A stretch of 64,000 nt of DNA from RHLJ01 sp965222205 (GCA_965222205.1 OZ244932.1:1736001-1800000), one strand, 5' to 3'. Positions 25,179-34,997 are shown, counted from the stretch's first letter. Made by a program: numbers and translations. Notes: generated by a model from the letters alone, not told the origin.

Positions 25179-27932
25179 TCAATGTGCCTCTAACCAATTA
25201 TCGGCAATTCCGGCTTCCACGCTTAGTGGGACATCCATTTCCATTGCGCTTTCCATCAATTCGGTGATCTTAGCTGGAACGGTATCCAGTTCGCTTTCGC
25301 GGATTTCGAAAATCAATTCATCGTGAACCTGGAGCAGCATCCGGCTTTTCAGATTGTTATTTTCCAAATAGTCGTGGATGTTGATCATTGCCAGTTTAAT
25401 GACATCAGCGGCTGTTCCCTGAATCGGCATATTGATAGCCACACGCTCAGCAAATCCACGTGCATTCCAGTTCCCTGAATTGATATCGGGAATATAGCGC
25501 CGGCGACCTAGCAACGTTTTTACATAGCCATTCTCCTTTGCAAAGGCGGTGGTTTTATCAATGTACTCCTGAATATTTGGGAAACGATTGAAATATTCCT
25601 CTATCATCTCCTTCCCCTCGCTGTTTTCAATACCCAGATTGGTTGCAAGTCCGTATGCACTCAATCCATAAGGAATCCCAAAGTTCACTTCTTTAGCTTT
25701 GCGCCGGTGATCCTGAGTCACATCATCTAACGAGTCCAGATGAAAAATCTCTTTAGCGGTTCTTGCATGGATATCCTCTCCATTTTTGAAGGCTTCAATC
25801 ATCGCTTCATCTTTTGCAATGTGGGCAATCACCCGAAGTTCTACCTGCGAGTAATCCGCTGACATAATTTTAAATCCTTCCTCAGCAATAAAAGCTTTAC
25901 GGATTTCCCGTCCTCGTTTAGTGCGAATTGGAATATTCTGAAGATTGGGGTTCGAAGAGGCCAATCGCCCTGTAGCTGCCACACTTTGATTGAAATCGGT
26001 GTGTACGCGTCCGGTATCGGGATTGATCATGGAGGGCAATGCATCCACATAAGTGGATTTGAGCTTAGCCAAAGACCGATATTCCAGAATTAAACTAGGG
26101 ATTTCATACTTCACCGCCAGTTTGGTGAGTACAGATTCATTGGTTGAATACTTGCCGGTTTTGGTTTTCTTTCCGGCTGGAAGTCCGAGCTTATCAAACA
26201 GAATATCCCCCAGTTGAGACGGAGAGTTTATATTGAACTCCTCCCCCGCTTTCTCATAGATCTCTTTCTCCAATGCTTTGATATCGGTTTCCAAATCTTC
26301 CGAAAACCCTTTGAGCATACCTACGTCCAGCTTAATGCCGTAGTATTCGATATCACCGAGTACTTCCATTAAAGGGAAATCAACCGTGTTTGCTATTTCT
26401 TCGAGCTCGTCTTCTTTTAGCTTCTTGCTCAGAATTTGATATAACTGAAGTGTCACATCGGCATCTTCGCAGGCATATAGATAGACTTCTTCAGGAGTTA
26501 AATCCGCCATCGACTTTTGCGCTTTCCCTTTCCCAATCAATGCCTGAATTGGCACGGGCTCATATCCCAGATACTTCTTCGAAAGTTCATCCATTTTAAT
26601 TTTCTGACTCGCATCCACCAGATAGGCTGCCACCATCGTATCGAAAGGTTTACCTTCGATCTTAACACCATGCCTGAATAACATTGTGTAATCAAACTTA
26701 TAGTTATGCGCTATTTTAATAGAGTCTTTGTTTCCAAAAACAGGCTTAAGAATATCCAGAACCTTTTTTTCATTCAATCCACCTTCTACGTTTACAGGGA
26801 TATAACACCCTGATCCTGGCTTGGTACAAAAAGAAAGTCCTACAAGGTTTGCTGAAATCGGATCAGGAGCATCTGTTTCCGTATCAAAGCAAAGAACCTC
26901 ACCCTTCACTAGTTCATCCGCCAATTCTTTTACTCTATCCAACGACTTCACTAATTCATATTCGTTGTTTTCTTCATCCAGTTTTTGCAGTTCTTCCGGC
27001 TCTTCAATAGATCCAAACAAATCAACCTGATCACCGGATTTTTCTGCAACAGGACCATCTTGCTCCAAATACTTCTTCGTGAGTGTTCGAAATTCCATCT
27101 TTTTGAAAAAGAGTCCGAGTTCCTTCCTGTCAAAGCCTCCCCATTCCAGTTCTTCCCATTCTACCGTATCAGGAACATCCGTTTTGATGGTTACCATAAA
27201 CTTGGCGTGCATCGCCTGATCCGCAAACTCTTGCAAATTTTCCCGCTGACGTTTTGCTGAAATAGTATCTGCCTGAGCGATACATTCTTCTAATGACCCA
27301 AACTCATCAATTAGCTTCGGAGCTCCCTTTTTTCCAATGCCTGGCACTCCGGGAATGTTATCTGCAGTATCTCCAAGAATGGCGAGCACATCAATCACCT
27401 TTTCGGGATATACTCCGAAATATTCCATCACTCCTTCCCGGTCAACAATGTCAAATCCACCATCTTTATTATTGGGCTTCATCATTTTGATATGATCGTG
27501 CACTAGTTGCATGAAATCTTTGTCGGGGGTCACCAGCAACACATCTACATCATCCGCATTCGCTCCTGAGGCAATGGTTCCGATAATGTCATCCGCCTCA
27601 TATCCATCCTGCTCAATATTTTTGATGCCCCAGGCATCCAGCATTTCTTTAATTATCGGGATTCCGATTGTAAGTTCTTCTGGTTGTGGAGGACGTTTTG
27701 CTTTGTAACTTTCATCTTTTTCATGCCGGAAGGTTGGGGCATGAGTATCCCATGCTACAGCAATATGAGTTGGTTTTTCTTCCTCCAACATCTTCTCAAG
27801 CGTATTCGCAAATCCCAATACAGGTCCGGTAGGAATTCCTTTACTGTTCGTTAGATTTGCTTTTATAAATGCGAAATGGGCACGATACGCAAGTGCCATT
27901 CCATCAAGAAGAAAAAGAAGTTTTTTGGACAT
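25179..27932 (-). CDS. polA: DNA polymerase I
   Basis: This 917-residue enzyme fills gaps in repair and Okazaki-fragment processing. The N-terminal 5'-3' exonuclease (1 to about 290) includes DGYEADDIIGTIA and GDTADNIPGVPGIGKKGA. The 3'-5' proofreading domain is active-looking, with FDTETDAPDP in Exo I. The polymerase domain has SADYSQVELR (motif A), RRKAKEVNFGIPYGLSAYGLA (O helix) and LLQVHDELIFE (motif C). Length agrees with full three-domain bacterial Pol I. The O helix has Phe at the position that selects against ddNTPs. No partner genes lie nearby. Confidence 0.98.
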   Translation of the reverse strand: MSKKLLFLLDGMALAYRAHFAFIKANLTNSKGIPTGPVLGFANTLEKMLEEEKPTHIAVAWDTHAPTFRHEKDESYKAKRPPQPEELTIGIPIIKEMLDAWGIKNIEQDGYEADDIIGTIASGANADDVDVLLVTPDKDFMQLVHDHIKMMKPNNKDGGFDIVDREGVMEYFGVYPEKVIDVLAILGDTADNIPGVPGIGKKGAPKLIDEFGSLEECIAQADTISAKRQRENLQEFADQAMHAKFMVTIKTDVPDTVEWEELEWGGFDRKELGLFFKKMEFRTLTKKYLEQDGPVAEKSGDQVDLFGSIEEPEELQKLDEENNEYELVKSLDRVKELADELVKGEVLCFDTETDAPDPISANLVGLSFCTKPGSGCYIPVNVEGGLNEKKVLDILKPVFGNKDSIKIAHNYKFDYTMLFRHGVKIEGKPFDTMVAAYLVDASQKIKMDELSKKYLGYEPVPIQALIGKGKAQKSMADLTPEEVYLYACEDADVTLQLYQILSKKLKEDELEEIANTVDFPLMEVLGDIEYYGIKLDVGMLKGFSEDLETDIKALEKEIYEKAGEEFNINSPSQLGDILFDKLGLPAGKKTKTGKYSTNESVLTKLAVKYEIPSLILEYRSLAKLKSTYVDALPSMINPDTGRVHTDFNQSVAATGRLASSNPNLQNIPIRTKRGREIRKAFIAEEGFKIMSADYSQVELRVIAHIAKDEAMIEAFKNGEDIHARTAKEIFHLDSLDDVTQDHRRKAKEVNFGIPYGLSAYGLATNLGIENSEGKEMIEEYFNRFPNIQEYIDKTTAFAKENGYVKTLLGRRRYIPDINSGNWNARGFAERVAINMPIQGTAADVIKLAMINIHDYLENNNLKSRMLLQVHDELIFEIRESELDTVPAKITELMESAMEMDVPLSVEAGIADNWLEAH

Positions 27933-28009
27933 GAATTTTTTTCAAACTTAATATTAGTGATGCGAAGCTAACTGATTTCCATGATATAAACTGAGTTGAT
28001 TGGTTTCAA

Positions 28010-28056
28010 GTTACAAGTTGCAGGTTTTAAGAAAGGTTAATCTTGGAACTTGTAAC
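28010..28056. repeat. Inverted repeat between polA and the phosphatase gene
   Basis: A perfect 10-bp stem GTTACAAGTT (28010-28019) and AACTTGTAAC (28047-28056) with a 27-base loop lies in the 213-bp gap between divergently transcribed genes. No terminator-like T tract is attached. It may be one of the intergenic repeats of this genome or a promoter-region operator. Confidence 0.45.
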
Positions 28057-28146
28057 CAGAAACTAGAAACTCAATCCTCAATCTTTATAACTTTTTGCCT
28101 ATTATTACGAACACAGCCCCAATCAATAAACTGAGTCAGTACACTT

Positions 28147-29331
28147 TTGAGTTTAAAAAACGAAGCACAATCGGGTTACGGAACCAAAAAATTCTACCAG
28201 GAATATGTTTCCGGTATGAGCCGGGAACGAATTTCCAAGGAACTTACCGCAGATACCGATCGACTTAAGTTACTCTACAAAGAAGCCGTAGCTGATATTG
28301 AAAGGCAACAAGGACAGCAGTTACCTGGGCATGTTAAGTTCATGCGTTTGTTTTCTGATTTGACTCAGCGCCTTAATCCTACACGCCGCCTTGCGTTTGG
28401 TGTGGGTTCGGCTAGTTTTTTAGGATATTACCTCCTAAACTTTTTTGGGTTATCAGAGTTTTTATTCTTCTCAGGATTAATGCTTCCAGTCGCCTTTTCA
28501 TCTATGTTTCTTTTGCTGTTAGTTGAATTACTGGAAAAGTCGGATGTGCAAAAGGAAATTGATCTGGCAAGGGATATCCAGTTAAGCCTCCTTCCCGGAA
28601 CTTCTTTGAACAAAGACAATCTTGAAGTGTACTCATTTGCGCATACCGCTAAAGAGGTCGGTGGTGATTATCTGGATGTAATTGATACTGAAAAAGGCAC
28701 CTATGTAGTTATTGCTGATGTATCAGGTAAAGGTTTAAGCGCCGCTTTGTACATGGTGCGTATGCAGGCTTTGGTGAATCTACTCATCCATAAGGAACAG
28801 CCTTCGCCAAAAGATTTGTTTCTTCAACTCAACGATTTTGTGAAAAGTAACAGCAAAGACAAAACCTTTGTTACAGGCTGTGTCGCTTACTTTCCAAATG
28901 ATAAAGAAGAGTTTGAATACGTACGTGCCGGTCATAACATTCCCATCTATTACAGTCGTGAAAGGGACGCTACCTTCAACTTAAACGCCAATGGTTTTGC
29001 CTTGGGAATGACTTCAACTACGATGCTTGATCAGCATTTGGAAGTAAAACGATTTCACTTCAAACCGGGTGACTCTGTACTTCTTTATACTGATGGATTG
29101 AGTGAAGCGCGCAATGAACGAGGTGAAGAATATGGCGAAGAACGCATCGAGTCACTGATGGAAATTTATGGCTCCTTACACGCCAAAACAGTGGTTCAGA
29201 AAATACAGTCTTCGCTAGAAGCGTTCATTGGTACCGTTGAACCGGCCGATGATGTTACCTTTACATGTATTCATCGTCCGGAATCAGCCAGTTCTCCTAG
29301 CTTGATTGAAGAAGCTAAGCAAGTTAGCTAA
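28147..29331 (+). CDS. SpoIIE/RsbU-type protein serine phosphatase with membrane segment
   Basis: This 394-residue protein appears to start at a TTG (TTG AGT TTA). The N-terminal part of about 85 residues is cytoplasmic and helical. Two hydrophobic helices follow (about 90-125, GYYLLNFFGLSEFLFF and LPVAFSSMFLLLLVELL), then a linker helix (VQKEIDLARDIQLSLLP) typical of PP2C-like SpoIIE domains. The phosphatase domain has EVGGDYLDVI and VIADVSGKGLSAAL (metal-binding Asp residues), VRAGHNIPI and LYTDGLSEARNERGEEYG, and ends at VEPADDVTFTCI. Such enzymes dephosphorylate anti-anti-sigma (STAS) proteins in partner-switching. No STAS or HATPase gene is adjacent. Confidence 0.93.
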   Translation: MSLKNEAQSGYGTKKFYQEYVSGMSRERISKELTADTDRLKLLYKEAVADIERQQGQQLPGHVKFMRLFSDLTQRLNPTRRLAFGVGSASFLGYYLLNFFGLSEFLFFSGLMLPVAFSSMFLLLLVELLEKSDVQKEIDLARDIQLSLLPGTSLNKDNLEVYSFAHTAKEVGGDYLDVIDTEKGTYVVIADVSGKGLSAALYMVRMQALVNLLIHKEQPSPKDLFLQLNDFVKSNSKDKTFVTGCVAYFPNDKEEFEYVRAGHNIPIYYSRERDATFNLNANGFALGMTSTTMLDQHLEVKRFHFKPGDSVLLYTDGLSEARNERGEEYGEERIESLMEIYGSLHAKTVVQKIQSSLEAFIGTVEPADDVTFTCIHRPESASSPSLIEEAKQVS

Positions 29332-29459
29332 ATGGTGTGAAAAAGTACTTTTCACTACTTCCTCCTTAATATTCTTCCGATTCTTAATTCAGGTTATTAG
29401 AAACTTCGCTTATGAATTTTATCTGAACGAATTCCTGTATTTCTCAATAGGACCGGAGA

Positions 29460-29666
29460 TCACGAAGAATATGTTTTTGATTGACCTTCGTTTAAATTCA
29501 TCTCCTTCCACTTAAACCACTTACTGATGAAAATAGTTAAGGTACCGGTCAAAATAACTACATCTCCAATCCGATCATGATTCGAAAAAGAAACATAGCC
29601 AACAATGATTAAGATCATTCCAATATAACAGGCCCTGTCGTACTTCTTTCTTTTTTCGTTATCCAT
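29460..29666 (-). CDS. Small two-helix membrane protein, unknown
   Basis: This 68-residue open frame has a charged N-terminus (MDNEKRKKYDRA), two hydrophobic stretches (about 13-27 and 33-48) and a basic tail. No family is recognised. It is preceded by a reasonable gap and runs in the same direction as the sigma/membrane pair 80 bp upstream, so it could be the last gene of that operon. The coding status is likely from composition and hydrophobic pattern but not certain. Confidence 0.5.
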   Translation of the reverse strand: MDNEKRKKYDRACYIGMILIIVGYVSFSNHDRIGDVVILTGTLTIFISKWFKWKEMNLNEGQSKTYSS

Positions 29667-29745
29667 TATACTCCTTTTTGGCTTGGTTTATAGAGTTTGT
29701 TGAAGAAAAAAAGCAGGAATTACAAACGGTATAAACTTAGTTGAT

Positions 29746-30381
29746 TTATTGAAGTTCTTTCAAAGATCCCTCAAGTGAATCCAGCTGCCGCTCATATCTG
29801 CTGCATTGACCTCTTTTTGATATGAAATAAGAAAGGATGCCAAATCCAATAGAGACTAACAAAGCAAAAAGGATTATTTTTGGATTCGTAAAAGCTCCGA
29901 TTCCACGAATATAAGCAGCTATTGTAAGCACAATCACTGTAAATGGAAGCACAAAGGTATCCGAGTATATCTTTGCATTCATAGCACTTTTCAACACTTT
30001 AATTACATTCGAAACCGAGGTTTTCAGATCAGATTCGTACTTTAAAATCCGTTCAATCTTTCGATAACTGAAGGCATTAAAAATTGAAATAAACGCGATC
30101 ACAATTCCAAATATCAGGTAAAAAATACCTGCTTCAATATTAGTTATGTTATCAAAAAGCGCTTCTTCCCGGGTAAAAGAAAAAGTAGAGAAAATCAGCA
30201 TAAGAATTGAAACAGTGCCCGCATAAAGCATCTTTTGCTTCATTTTCCTTTTTACTTTAGCGATGGTTGTGTTCGATTTTTTCTGAATAAGCTCATGCAT
30301 GCTTTCTTCACTAATAAAGTACCCCTCTCCCATTTCTCCGGAGGTTTTCTGCCATACATTTTTCAGTTGATCGAGATCCAT
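29746..30381 (-). CDS. Membrane protein paired with ECF sigma factor (possible anti-sigma)
   Basis: This 211-residue protein starts one base after the sigma gene stop, so it is translationally coupled. The N-terminal 60 residues are soluble and helical (MDLDQLKNVWQKTSGEM). Four hydrophobic segments follow (about 72-90, 103-121, 148-165 and 172-190), then a short charged tail. No known domain is recognised. Position and topology suggest that it holds the sigma factor at the membrane, but no anti-sigma motif is visible. Confidence 0.72.
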   Translation of the reverse strand: MDLDQLKNVWQKTSGEMGEGYFISEESMHELIQKKSNTTIAKVKRKMKQKMLYAGTVSILMLIFSTFSFTREEALFDNITNIEAGIFYLIFGIVIAFISIFNAFSYRKIERILKYESDLKTSVSNVIKVLKSAMNAKIYSDTFVLPFTVIVLTIAAYIRGIGAFTNPKIILFALLVSIGFGILSYFISKRGQCSRYERQLDSLEGSLKELQ

Positions 30382-30382
30382 A

Positions 30383-30880
30383 TTATGCCTCCACCAAATC
30401 TTTTAACTTGTTCCGAATTCTGGTCATTTTTACACGCACATTATTCTGTGAAATCCCGATAATATCAGCAATATCTTCATTATCACGCTCTTCCAGATAC
30501 AGCATCACAATAGCCTTCTCAATTTCATTTAACTGGGCTATCGCTGTTTGAAGTATTTTCTTTTCCTCAGCTAATTCCTCATCTTCAGGTTCATTTGAAA
30601 ACTGATCAAAACGCTCAGGTAGTACGGTATCTTCCTTTTTCTTCTTTTCTTTCCTCAGATTTTGGATAGCCACATTAAAAGCAACCCGGTACATCCAGGT
30701 TGAAAACTTAGCATCTCCCTTAAACGATGGATATGATTTCCATAGATGGATCAGTATCTCCTGAAAGAGATCTTTACGTGCCTCTTCCTCATCACAGTAC
30801 AACCTGCACACTTTATGCACGATTCCCTGAGAGTCATTCAGCTTTGCTAAAAACTCTTTTTCAAGAGATGATGTTGTCAA
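30383..30880 (-). CDS. ECF RNA polymerase sigma factor
   Basis: This 165-residue sigma-70 family protein has region 2 (EARKDLFQEILIHLWKSYPSFKGDAKFSTWMYRVAFNVAIQNLRKEKK) and region 4 (QLNEIEKAIVMLYLEERDNEDIADIIGISQNNVRVKMTRIRNKLKD), separated by a short acidic linker. It is followed with a one-base gap by a four-helix membrane protein, and possibly by the small protein at 29460-29666. It is one of three ECF loci in this window and most resembles the RpoE-like group of Bacteroidota in its compact size. Confidence 0.93.
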   Translation of the reverse strand: MTTSSLEKEFLAKLNDSQGIVHKVCRLYCDEEEARKDLFQEILIHLWKSYPSFKGDAKFSTWMYRVAFNVAIQNLRKEKKKKEDTVLPERFDQFSNEPEDEELAEEKKILQTAIAQLNEIEKAIVMLYLEERDNEDIADIIGISQNNVRVKMTRIRNKLKDLVEA

Positions 30881-30962
30881 ACTATTTAAATAGGAGGGTT
30901 AACCTTCACAAGGTATGTTGCAAAAAAAGAACAAGAATTACAGCATTATTATGAAATGCATA

Positions 30963-30992
30963 AAAGAGCTGATTAGTTAAAATCAGCTCTTT
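30963..30992. terminator. Hairpin terminator downstream of transketolase gene
   Basis: A perfect 12-bp stem AAAGAGCTGATT/AATCAGCTCTTT with a 6-base loop and U-rich sequence on both sides. It lies 15 bp past the transketolase stop on the minus strand. The plus-strand T tract is stronger, but no plus-strand gene ends here. Confidence 0.75.
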
Positions 30993-31007
30993 TTTTCTTA
31001 ATGAGTA

Positions 31008-32999
31008 TTAGCTTGCTGCTTCAACTATGCTAGCAGTTGTGATTCCGAAATGGGTGTAGAGTTCCTTAGCTGGCCCTGATTCCCCAAAAGTATTTAAACC
31101 AATGGATTTCCCTTCTGAACCAACATAGCGCTCCCACCCAAAAGTTGAGCCAGCTTCAATCGATACCCGATTTGTTACTGCCTTAGGAAGTACGCTTTCT
31201 TTATACTCTGCACTCTGCTTTTCAAAAAGATCCCAACTGGGCATACTTACCACTCTTGCGTCGATTCCTTTAGCTTTTAAATCTTTTCTAGCATTTACTG
31301 CAAGATGAAGTTCTGAGCCAGTTCCAATTAAAATAACATCTGGAATTTCTTTATCGGAATCTGCAAAGATATACGCTCCTTTTTCCACTAGTGAAGCCGG
31401 GTTTCCCTGCGTTCTCTCATAAGTTGGCATCCCCTGACGAGTTAAAACCAGTACTGTTGGACCTGAGGCATTTTCGATAGCCACTTTCCATGCATAGGCA
31501 ACCTCGTTTGCATCGCCAGGGCGCAGGACGGTAACATTTGGCATCGCACGAATACTTGCTAGATGCTCAACGGGTTGGTGAGTAGGACCATCTTCACCCA
31601 GTCCAATACTATCGTGGGTCATCACAAAAATTGATGGCGCTTTCATTAGTGCAGCAAGTCGAAGCGCCGGGCGCAAATAATCGGTAAAAACAAAGAAGGT
31701 TGCACCAAAAGGAATTACTCCTCCATGCAAAGCCATCCCATTTACGGCGGCGGCCATTCCAAACTCACGTACTCCAAAGTGGATAGTTCTCCCGTCTGGT
31801 GTTTCAGCTCCGTATTCCCCTTCGCCATCAATATCGGTTTTAGTAGATGGCCCCAGGTCGGCTGAACCCCCTAATAAATTGGGAACTACCTCTTTTAAAG
31901 CATTAATAACTTTTCCGGATGAAGCTCTAGTTGCAGGTCCTTTTTCTGTTTCTTCAAATTTGGGGAGAGCCGCCTCAAGATCAGAAGAGATATCCCTGTT
32001 CATCCATTTTGTGAATGAAACAGCGTCCTCTGAATAAGAAGATGCATACGCTTCAAATTTAGTATCCCATTCAGCTTCTGTAGCTGCTCCTTTAGCAACC
32101 TCGCCTCTGAATACTTCCAAGGCTTCATCAGGAATATAAAATTTCTTCTCCGGATCGAAACCATATACCTGTTTGGTAAGAACTATTTCATCATCCCCAA
32201 GTGGTGAACCGTGTGATGATTCTTTTCCTTCTTTGTTGGGTGAACCAAATCCGATTTTAGTATCACAAATCACCAATGATGGCTTATCAGTAACCAATTT
32301 AGACTCTTCAATTGCAGAAGCAATTTCCGAGTGATTATGCCCATCAATTTTAGTTACATGCCAGCCGTAGGCCTCGAATCTCTTCTTAACATCTTCTGTA
32401 AAAGCCAGCTCAGTTGATCCTTCAATCGAAATCATATTTGAATCGTACAGGTAGATCAGCTTACCGAGCTTCATGTGCCCCGCCATTGAAGCAGCTTCAT
32501 GCGATACTCCTTCCATCAAATCCCCATCACTTACAATAGCATAAGTATAGTGATCAACAATGGTATGCCCATCTTTATTAAATTTTGCCGCCAGATGACT
32601 CTCCGCCATTGCCATACCTATTCCGGTTGCAAATCCCTGGCCTAAAGGCCCAGTAGTCATTTCTACTCCGGGTGTGTATCCAAATTCAGGATGTCCTGGA
32701 GTTTTACTTCCAACTTGACGAAAGTTTTTAAGGTCCTCCATTGTCAAATCATAACCTGTTAAATGGAGCAGACTGTAAATCAACATTGATCCATGACCCG
32801 CGGATAGAATAAAACGATCCCGATCTGCCCAATTCGGGTTTTTGGGATTATGCTTTAGATATTTTGTCCATAGCACATAAGCGACATCTGCCATTCCCAT
32901 CGGCATTCCCGGATGTCCAGAGTTCGCTTTTTGAACCCCATCCATTGAAAGGGTTCTGATTGTGTTCGCACAAAGTTGATCTAATTGAGAAGAGGCCAT
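31008..32999 (-). CDS. tkt: Transketolase
   Basis: This 663-residue thiamine-diphosphate enzyme moves two-carbon ketol units in the pentose phosphate pathway. Domain 1 has the GHPGMPMGMADVAYVLW start region, GPLGQGFATGIGMA and the TDP motif VSDGDLMEGVSHEAASMAGH. The middle domain carries GSADLGPSTKT and HFGVREFGMAAAVNGMALHGG, and the C-terminal domain ends with SIVEAAS. Catalytic His residues (GHGS, GLGEDGPTHQPVEHLA) are present. It is monocistronic, with a strong terminator. Confidence 0.97.
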   Translation of the reverse strand: MASSQLDQLCANTIRTLSMDGVQKANSGHPGMPMGMADVAYVLWTKYLKHNPKNPNWADRDRFILSAGHGSMLIYSLLHLTGYDLTMEDLKNFRQVGSKTPGHPEFGYTPGVEMTTGPLGQGFATGIGMAMAESHLAAKFNKDGHTIVDHYTYAIVSDGDLMEGVSHEAASMAGHMKLGKLIYLYDSNMISIEGSTELAFTEDVKKRFEAYGWHVTKIDGHNHSEIASAIEESKLVTDKPSLVICDTKIGFGSPNKEGKESSHGSPLGDDEIVLTKQVYGFDPEKKFYIPDEALEVFRGEVAKGAATEAEWDTKFEAYASSYSEDAVSFTKWMNRDISSDLEAALPKFEETEKGPATRASSGKVINALKEVVPNLLGGSADLGPSTKTDIDGEGEYGAETPDGRTIHFGVREFGMAAAVNGMALHGGVIPFGATFFVFTDYLRPALRLAALMKAPSIFVMTHDSIGLGEDGPTHQPVEHLASIRAMPNVTVLRPGDANEVAYAWKVAIENASGPTVLVLTRQGMPTYERTQGNPASLVEKGAYIFADSDKEIPDVILIGTGSELHLAVNARKDLKAKGIDARVVSMPSWDLFEKQSAEYKESVLPKAVTNRVSIEAGSTFGWERYVGSEGKSIGLNTFGESGPAKELYTHFGITTASIVEAAS

Positions 33000-33096
33000 T
33001 TGAAAAGATTGCTTGTAAGTTAGTTTTAGTAAGAAAAGATAGTGATTTTTAAAAAGTACTATGGCTCATTTTTCATAAGAATAAAGCGCATAAAAA

Positions 33097-33122
33097 AAGC
33101 CTTCACTGCAAAGTGAAGGCTT
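33097..33122 (-). terminator. Hairpin terminator after the TPR protein gene
   Basis: A perfect 11-bp stem AAGCCTTCACT/AGTGAAGGCTT with a 4-base loop, followed in the minus direction by seven T residues, 20 bp beyond the stop of the TPR gene. Confidence 0.9.
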
Positions 33123-33141
33123 GAAATTATAATCTGAAATA

Positions 33142-34152
33142 TTATCTGGCGCTTTCGCACTTAAGTTCAAACTCCATCTTGTGTTCAGCAGGAGCTTTAA
33201 ATGAACCGTAAGATGCACTATTCAAAGCATCACAAGCACCGCCTTTATTTCCTTTCGCCTGATGAGCTAATCCAAGCTCAAAATAAATTTTTGCTTTATC
33301 AGTATTACCGCCAGATTCGTGGCTGAGAGCCTGATTTGCATAGCGAATTGCATTGTCTCTGTTGCCCAACTTATTTGAAGCCTCAGCTAAACGGTAATAA
33401 GAATCTGCAGAGGTGTTATCATACTCTAAAGACAATTGTAGTAGCTCAATTGCACGAGTATTCTGACCTTGCTCAATTAATTTTGCCCCTCGGAAAAGTA
33501 ACTCAGCATGCGCAGAGTTAGTAGCTGAACGAACAACAGCACCATCGTTTACCTCCTCTCCTACAGAAATTGCACGGTCGAACCAATTCATAATACCGTC
33601 CAAATCATTTGGGCTGGTTTTCTTATGAACCAATCCTTTTTGATAATAGGCTTTCGCGTAATTAGGATTAACCTGAATCGCATTATTAAGAGCTTCTTCG
33701 GCTTCAGTAAAGTTTTCACGCTTAAATAGCATGGTTCCTTTCTGGTAATGAAGCTGAGCCAATACTCCACGTGCTCTGTCACGCACCTGATCATCCCCCG
33801 AGTCTGCACCAACTGTTCTTGCTTCACTAAACTGAGCGATTGCAGCATCTAAATTCGGGATAGATGGCGAACTTTTAAATGTATTATAGGCGTCAATTGC
33901 TTTGGAAAAATACATTTTTGGGATTGCATTTTCGGAGCGTGTTTTAATATCCTCTCCATCTGCACCAAGTCCTTCGGCAATAGTGATTGCTTCTCTGTAC
34001 TTACTTATGGCCGCATCATAGTCTTTAGCTTGCGCCAATTCTAATGCTTCATTGTAAGTATTTATGGCTTCAGTATTACCATCCTGTGCCTGTACTGCCA
34101 CAGAAGCTATTGCAAATACAAATACTAAAAATATTCTCTTCAAATCCTTCAT
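33142..34152 (-). CDS. Secreted TPR-repeat protein
   Basis: This 336-residue protein has a signal peptide (MKDLKRIFLVFVFAIASVAVQAQ). Tetratricopeptide repeats follow along most of the length: EALELAQAKDYDAAISKYREAI, MLFKRENFTEAEEALNNAIQVNPNYAKAYYQKG, and ADSYYRLAEASNKLGNRDNAIRYANQAL. The last part (GDACDALNSASYGSFKAPAEHKMEFELKC) resembles the tails of other secreted Bacteroidota TPR proteins and contains two Cys residues. It probably acts as a periplasmic scaffold; the partner is unknown. Single gene with its own terminator. Confidence 0.88.
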   Translation of the reverse strand: MKDLKRIFLVFVFAIASVAVQAQDGNTEAINTYNEALELAQAKDYDAAISKYREAITIAEGLGADGEDIKTRSENAIPKMYFSKAIDAYNTFKSSPSIPNLDAAIAQFSEARTVGADSGDDQVRDRARGVLAQLHYQKGTMLFKRENFTEAEEALNNAIQVNPNYAKAYYQKGLVHKKTSPNDLDGIMNWFDRAISVGEEVNDGAVVRSATNSAHAELLFRGAKLIEQGQNTRAIELLQLSLEYDNTSADSYYRLAEASNKLGNRDNAIRYANQALSHESGGNTDKAKIYFELGLAHQAKGNKGGACDALNSASYGSFKAPAEHKMEFELKCESAR

Positions 34153-34287
34153 GTCTTTATTTATTTAATTCGTTTCGAACAAGTAAGCAATTTAATAAAA
34201 AATGCTCTTTTATTTAAAATCTTAAACTCATTTAAATTTAAAATTATTGTTTTGTAGTCAGTTTATGCTATACGCATCTTTTCATTT

Positions 34288-34995
34288 CTAAAAATGAAAA
34301 TTAGGCATGGGTTCCTGTTGCTCGTAGAAATCGCAAATATGTTCGACTCCCTCCCTGCAACTATCTGTAACTATAAAAAGATCAGTATCATCCTCAGAGA
34401 TTGTTCCCCAGGTTTTCATTGTTGTATTTACCCAGTCTACAAGCCCTTTCCAGTACTCACTTCCAAATAACACTATAGGAATTTTGGTGATTTTATTGGT
34501 TTGAACAAGGGTCAGGCTTTCAAATAACTCATCCAGGGTTCCAAATCCACCTGGAAATACCACCAAAGCCTGAGAGTATTTTACGAACATCACTTTTCTA
34601 ACAAAAAAATAATTAAAGTTGATTGCATACCTCGGATCTACAAATTCATTGATGCCTTGTTCGTGTGGAAGTTCTATGCCTACCCCTACCGATTTTCCGT
34701 TACTTTCAGTAGCTCCTTTATTTGCGGCCTCCATAATACCGGGACCTCCTCCCGAAATCACACCAAATCCTTTTTCAGTTAAAAGGGAGGCGAATTCAGA
34801 TGCCAGTTTATAATATTTTTGATCAGGCTTGGTTCTGGCGGATCCAAAAATAGTAACACATGGACCAATTTTGAAAAGCTTGTCATATCCTTCCACAAAC
34901 TCCCCCATTATTTTAAATACACTCCATAAATCGCCTGAAGCTTCGCCTCTGTAATTATTGGGGATTGGAAGTCCGTTGTTTGGTTTGTTGTTCAT
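34288..34995 (-). CDS. LOG-type (TIGR00730) Rossmann-fold nucleotide phosphoribohydrolase
   Basis: This 235-residue protein of the lysine-decarboxylase-like/LOG family has the signature PGGFGTLDELFE at 148-159 (catalytic Glu and nucleotide-binding Gly loop). It also has VTIFGSARTKPDQKYY and GVISGGGPGIMEAANKGA. Related enzymes remove the ribose-phosphate from cytokinin or AMP-like nucleotides. Its stop lies two bases after the DUF5683 gene in the same direction, so it is probably the downstream end of the parA-parB operon. Confidence 0.92.
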   Translation of the reverse strand: MNNKPNNGLPIPNNYRGEASGDLWSVFKIMGEFVEGYDKLFKIGPCVTIFGSARTKPDQKYYKLASEFASLLTEKGFGVISGGGPGIMEAANKGATESNGKSVGVGIELPHEQGINEFVDPRYAINFNYFFVRKVMFVKYSQALVVFPGGFGTLDELFESLTLVQTNKITKIPIVLFGSEYWKGLVDWVNTTMKTWGTISEDDTDLFIVTDSCREGVEHICDFYEQQEPMPNFHF

Positions 34996-34997
34996 AG

